A DNA stretch of 64,000 bases. Origin: Paracoccaceae bacterium (GTDB lineage: Bacteria; Pseudomonadota; Alphaproteobacteria; Rhodobacterales; Rhodobacteraceae). Below the pieces are notes generated by a model, which saw only the letters and a program-made list of their open reading frames with translations, was not told the origin of the DNA and ran no database searches. How positions within the stretch are numbered: position 1 is the stretch's first letter; every line of letters begins with the position of its first letter. Positions 60,193 through 64,000 of this stretch are shown one piece after another. The position numbers were made by a program, and so were the translations under genes. The stretch is taken from positions 95,434 through 159,433 of the forward strand of contig JAPUEK010000089.1 of NCBI GenBank assembly GCA_027492585.1, written 5' to 3'.

Positions 60193-60606
60193 ATGGGCGG
60201 GCTGGTCTATTATTCTTCGGCATCGGAGAACACAGCGCGCTTCGTGGCCCGTCTGGGCCTTTCCGCAAGCCGTATCCCGATCCGCACGGACGCGCCCCTG
60301 CCCAAGCCGGAGATGCCCTTCGTCCTCATCACCCCGACCTATGCCGATGGCGAAGGCCGGGGGGCGGTGGCAAAGCAGGTCATCCGCTTTCTGAACGATC
60401 CCGAGCGCCGCGCCCTTCTGCGCGGCGTCATTGCCGGGGGCAACCGCAACTTTGGCCGCACCTTCGCCATCGCCGGCGATGTGATCGCGGCGAAATGCGG
60501 GGTGCCGGTGCTTTACCGCTTTGAACTTGCCGGCAGCGAAACCGACATCGCCCGCGTGCGCGCCGGGCTTGAAACCTTCTGGAGTGCAGAATGCTTGACG
60601 CCGTGA
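60193..60606 (+). CDS. nrdI: NrdI flavodoxin-like protein
   Basis: 137-residue FMN protein that supplies oxidant for assembling the dimanganese-tyrosyl cofactor of Nrd[22 protein letters not shown] forms the FMN-phosphate loop, followed by [28 protein letters not shown] and [42 protein letters not shown]. Ten bases after nrdH and overlapping nrdE by 16 bases. Presence of NrdI argues for a Mn rather than Fe cofactor in vivo. Confidence 0.95.
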   Translation: MGGLVYYSSASENTARFVARLGLSASRIPIRTDAPLPKPEMPFVLITPTYADGEGRGAVAKQVIRFLNDPERRALLRGVIAGGNRNFGRTFAIAGDVIAAKCGVPVLYRFELAGSETDIARVRAGLETFWSAECLTP

Positions 60607-62714
60607 AGCCGGAGCTGGATTACCACGCCCTGAATGCCATGCTGAACCTGTATGACGAGGCGGGCCGCATCCGCTTTGACGCGGATCGCATGGCGGCGCG
60701 GCAATACTTCCTCCAGCACGTCAACCAGAACACGGTGTTCTTCCACAACCTCGACGAAAAGCTGCGCTATCTGGTCGATGAAGGCCATTACGAGCCGGAG
60801 GTGCTGGACCAGTATTCGCGCAACTTCCACCGCCAGATCTGGGACGCGGCCTATGCCCGCAAGTTCCGTTTCCAGACCTTTCTCGGGGCGTTCAAATACT
60901 ACACCAGCTACACGCTGAAGACCCGCGACGGGCAGCGCTATCTGGAACGCTACGAGGACCGGGTGGTGATGGTGGCCCTGGCTCTGGCGCGGGGGGATGA
61001 GGCCTTGGCGCTGCGGTTTCTCGACGAGATCCTGTCGGGCCGGTTCCAGCCCGCGACGCCGACCTTCCTCAACGCCGGCAAGAAGAACCGGGGGGAGCTG
61101 ATCTCCTGCTTCCTGCTGCGGCTCGAAGACAACATGGAAAGCATCGGGCGGTCGATCAACTCCGCCCTGCAACTCAGCAAGCGCGGCGGGGGTGTGGCGC
61201 TGATGCTGACCAACCTGCGCGAGGCGGGGGCGCCGATCAAGGGGATCGAGAACCAGTCCTCCGGCGTCATTCCGGTGATGAAGCTGTTGGAAGACAGCTT
61301 CTCCTACGCCAACCAGCTTGGCGCGCGGCAGGGGGCGGGGGCGGTTTATCTCAACGCCCATCACCCCGACATCCTGCGCTTCCTCGATACCAAGCGCGAG
61401 AACGCGGATGAGAAGATCCGCATCAAGACGCTGAGCCTTGGCGTCGTCATCCCCGATGTGACCTTCGATCTGGCGAAGCGGAACGAGGATATGTATCTCT
61501 TCTCGCCGCATGACGTGGAGAAGGTCTACGGGATGCCCTTCTCGGAGATTTCCGTGACCGAGAAATATGCCGAGATGGTGGACGACAAGCGCATCAAGAA
61601 GCGCAAGATCAACGCGCGGGAGTTCTTCCAGACCCTTGCCGAGATTCAGTTCGAGAGCGGTTATCCCTATATCATGTTCGAGGATACGGTGAACCGCGCC
61701 AACCCGATCGCGGGCCGCATCACCATGTCGAACCTGTGTTCGGAAATCCTTCAGGTCAACGAGGCCTCGGCCTTCAACGAGGACCTGTCCTATGCCCATC
61801 TCGGCACGGATATTTCCTGCAACCTCGGGTCCCTGAACATCGCGGCGACCATGGACGGGCCGGATTTCGGCGCCACCGTCGAAACCTCGATCCGGGCGCT
61901 GACGGCGGTGTCGGAAATGTCGGCCATCGAAGCGGTGCCGTCGATCCGGCGCGGCAATGACGAGGCTCATGCGGTCGGGCTCGGCCAGATGAACCTGCAC
62001 GGCTTTCTGGCGCGGGAGCGTATCCATTACGGCAGCCCCGAGGGGGTGGAGTTCACCTCCGTCTATTTCGCCGCCGTGGCCTATCACGCGATCCGCGCCT
62101 CGAACCTGCTGGCACGGGAGCACGGCACGACCTTCAAGGGCTTCGCGGAGTCGACCTATGCCGACGGATCGTTCTTCGACAAGTACACCCGCCGCGACTG
62201 GCTGCCGGAGCTGGCCGACGTGGTGCGGGTGTTCGACGGGATCACCCTGCCGACGCGCGAGGACTGGGCGCGGCTCAGGGCCGATGTGATGGAGCACGGG
62301 CTTTACAACCGCAACCTTCAGGCGGTGCCTCCGACCGGCTCGATTTCCTACATCAACAATTCCACTTCCTCGATCCATCCGATCGTGGCCAAGGTGGAAA
62401 TCCGCAAGGAAGGCAAGATCGGCCGCGTCTATTACCCCGCCGCCTTCATGTCGAACGAGAACCTCGACTATTACCGCGACGCCTATGAGGTCGGCCCCGA
62501 GGCGATCATCGACACCTATGCGGCGGCGACCGAGCATGTGGATCAGGGGCTGAGCCTGACCCTGTTCTTCCCGGCGGAGGCCACGACCCGCGACATCAAC
62601 CGGGCGCAGATCTACGCCTGGAAGAAGGGGATCAAGACGATCTACTACATCCGCCTGCGCCAGACGGCTCTGGAAGGAACTGAGGTGCAGGGCTGCGTCT
62701 CCTGCACGTTGTGA
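60591..62714 (+). CDS. nrdE: Class Ib ribonucleoside-diphosphate reductase, alpha subunit
   Basis: 707-residue catalytic subunit reducing NDPs. Substrate-site Cys in [48 protein letters not shown]; the NxCxE radical site in [17 protein letters not shown] and [33 protein letters not shown]-terminal redox pair [10 protein letters not shown]. The short N-terminus without an ATP-cone domain marks class Ib. ATG overlaps nrdI. Unusually, nrdF does not follow directly; 552 bases with a hairpin and tiny ORFs intervene. Confidence 0.96.
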   Translation: MLDAVKPELDYHALNAMLNLYDEAGRIRFDADRMAARQYFLQHVNQNTVFFHNLDEKLRYLVDEGHYEPEVLDQYSRNFHRQIWDAAYARKFRFQTFLGAFKYYTSYTLKTRDGQRYLERYEDRVVMVALALARGDEALALRFLDEILSGRFQPATPTFLNAGKKNRGELISCFLLRLEDNMESIGRSINSALQLSKRGGGVALMLTNLREAGAPIKGIENQSSGVIPVMKLLEDSFSYANQLGARQGAGAVYLNAHHPDILRFLDTKRENADEKIRIKTLSLGVVIPDVTFDLAKRNEDMYLFSPHDVEKVYGMPFSEISVTEKYAEMVDDKRIKKRKINAREFFQTLAEIQFESGYPYIMFEDTVNRANPIAGRITMSNLCSEILQVNEASAFNEDLSYAHLGTDISCNLGSLNIAATMDGPDFGATVETSIRALTAVSEMSAIEAVPSIRRGNDEAHAVGLGQMNLHGFLARERIHYGSPEGVEFTSVYFAAVAYHAIRASNLLAREHGTTFKGFAESTYADGSFFDKYTRRDWLPELADVVRVFDGITLPTREDWARLRADVMEHGLYNRNLQAVPPTGSISYINNSTSSIHPIVAKVEIRKEGKIGRVYYPAAFMSNENLDYYRDAYEVGPEAIIDTYAAATEHVDQGLSLTLFFPAEATTRDINRAQIYAWKKGIKTIYYIRLRQTALEGTEVQGCVSCTL

Positions 62715-62756
62715 CTGCAATGAAGTCACGAGAAAAGTTCAGGTGTCAAAAGTTCT

Positions 62757-62798
62757 GATCATGTGGCGTCCGGGGTGCAACCCGAGCGCCACATGATC
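62757..62798 (+). terminator. Long hairpin after nrdE
   Basis: Arms GATCATGTGGCG (62757-62768) and CGCCACATGATC (62787-62798) are perfect 12-mers. Inside them CGGG-GTGCAA-CCCG forms an inner stem. It starts 43 bases after the nrdE stop with no T-run. It may terminate, stabilise the nrdHIE mRNA, or mark the edge of an inserted segment. Confidence 0.6.
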
Positions 62799-62801
62799 TA
62801 G

Positions 62802-62945
62802 ATGCCGCTGATAGAGAGCCAAGCGGAGCTCAACCGATGTAGCGAAACCGATATCTCTCACGAAGGAGATCACGGTACTTCGCAGGTTCAGGTTTTGCAA
62901 TCCGGTTTTCGGAATTGGCTCAAGACTAAGGAGGTGGAATCGTGA
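62802..62945 (+). CDS. Possible 47-residue ORF in the nrdE-nrdF islet
   Basis: ATG at 62802 directly after the hairpin; product MPLIESQAEL ... FRNWLKTKEVES, acidic then basic at the end. No clear ribosome-binding site, but its stop overlaps the GTG of the next small gene (GTGA), the same coupling seen in real operons here. Family not recognised. It could be a leader peptide that couples translation to the following gene, or chance. Confidence 0.3.
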   Translation: MPLIESQAELNRCSETDISHEGDHGTSQVQVLQSGFRNWLKTKEVES

Positions 62946-63079
62946 AGCATCAACTTCCTCCGCCCCCGCTTGGCATGAAGTACATCTATCGTCCGTGGCG
63001 CAGATGCACTTTGACTGGCCAGATTCTTTACGCTTCGGCGTACGGAAAGCGGGCGTGGCCAATCCTCGTACCTGAGTAA
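62942..63079 (+). CDS. Small 45-residue protein in the nrdE-nrdF islet
   Basis: GTG start at 62942 with a strong AAGGAGGTGG upstream. The product begins MKHQLPPPPLGMKYIYRPWR and ends LYASAYGKRAWPILVPE. The pattern Y-I-x-R ... TGQxLYAxAYGKRAWPI resembles short uncharacterised proteins that I associate with mobile elements and prophages (memory, not a search). Two Tyr-rich strands separated by a TGQ turn suggest a small beta-hairpin protein. Too small for usual annotation pipelines. Function unknown. Confidence 0.55.
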   Translation: MKHQLPPPPLGMKYIYRPWRRCTLTGQILYASAYGKRAWPILVPE

Positions 63080-63086
63080 ATCGCGT

Positions 63087-63109
63087 GGGGGGTGTCCAGT
63101 TCGCCCCCC
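63087..63109. terminator. G6/C6 hairpin after the small ORF
   Basis: GGGGGG (63087-63092) and CCCCCC (63104-63109) around an 11-base loop, 8 bases after the small ORF stop, followed within 20 bases by AT-rich sequence. From there to nrdF at 63267 the DNA is AT-rich with no further gene; the nrdF promoter probably lies in it. Confidence 0.45.
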
Positions 63110-63248
63110 TCGTCCAAGATTTAATCAACATATTGGATACTATTTCAAGATTTCCACTTCATATAGCTAACAACTGACTTCATTCGCCTTGCGGCACAGT
63201 ACCTGCATGATAGTTTAGGTTTCCGGGAGAGAATCCCAATTCATGTAA

Positions 63249-64000
<752 letters not shown>

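Overview
The window is GC-rich, densely packed DNA that looks like a chromosome of a Rhodobacterales (Paracoccaceae/Rhodobacteraceae-type) alphaproteobacterium. The basis is the base composition, many ABC uptake operons, four-base ATGA/GTGA start-stop overlaps, a fused indolepyruvate oxidoreductase, an alpha-type CobC and B12-controlled genes. I cannot name the genus. I saw no rRNA, tRNA, CRISPR array or intact insertion sequence.

Layout. 1-3050: galactofuranose-type sugar uptake (YtfR/YtfQ) with a mutarotase. 3184-7558: MarR regulator with an EmrAB-type efflux pair, then a Dabb protein and an amidohydrolase. 7829-9490: an FMN reductase followed by a wrecked sfnB-like flavoenzyme gene. 9501-16645: DUF1028 protein divergent from a dipeptide ABC operon (with a fused permease-ATPase) that ends in a GntR/FadR regulator. 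16735-18988: serine acetyltransferase, GST-like and CMD-like genes. 19160-21979: MerR regulator and Zn/Cd/Pb P-type ATPase. 22093-24723: polar amino-acid ABC transporter. 24888-33309: nucleoside hydrolase, indolepyruvate oxidoreductase, AcuI-like reductase, enoyl-CoA hydratase, GntR regulator, HisC-like aminotransferase. 33379-36079: phosphate co-transporter behind a candidate Pho box, and cobC. 36609-38910: AraC regulator and a serine beta-lactamase-fold hydrolase.

39790-45970 is the most interesting part. A TonB-dependent receptor faces a six-gene operon encoding a DUF2478 protein, a Mop molybdate-binding protein, a TrmO/TsaA-like protein and a FecBCD-type ABC transporter. Each transcription unit is preceded by a dyad of the same 9-8-9 geometry whose half-sites resemble the ModE box. 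I read this as a molybdenum-responsive, TonB-energised molybdenum (or tungsten/metallophore) import system rather than the usual iron-siderophore system.

46094-47931 encodes two D-aminopeptidase-type enzymes. 48003-52292 holds an alkaline phosphatase behind a candidate Pho box, then a MacB/LolD-type ABC trio with a His-rich loop (possibly zinc-related). 52365-64000 is a B12 theme: a cobalamin riboswitch with DUF1636 and BtuCDF-type transport genes, a methionine synthase split into two genes, and a second cobalamin riboswitch in front of class Ib ribonucleotide reductase nrdHIE-nrdF. An AT-richer islet with two tiny overlapping ORFs separates nrdE from nrdF.
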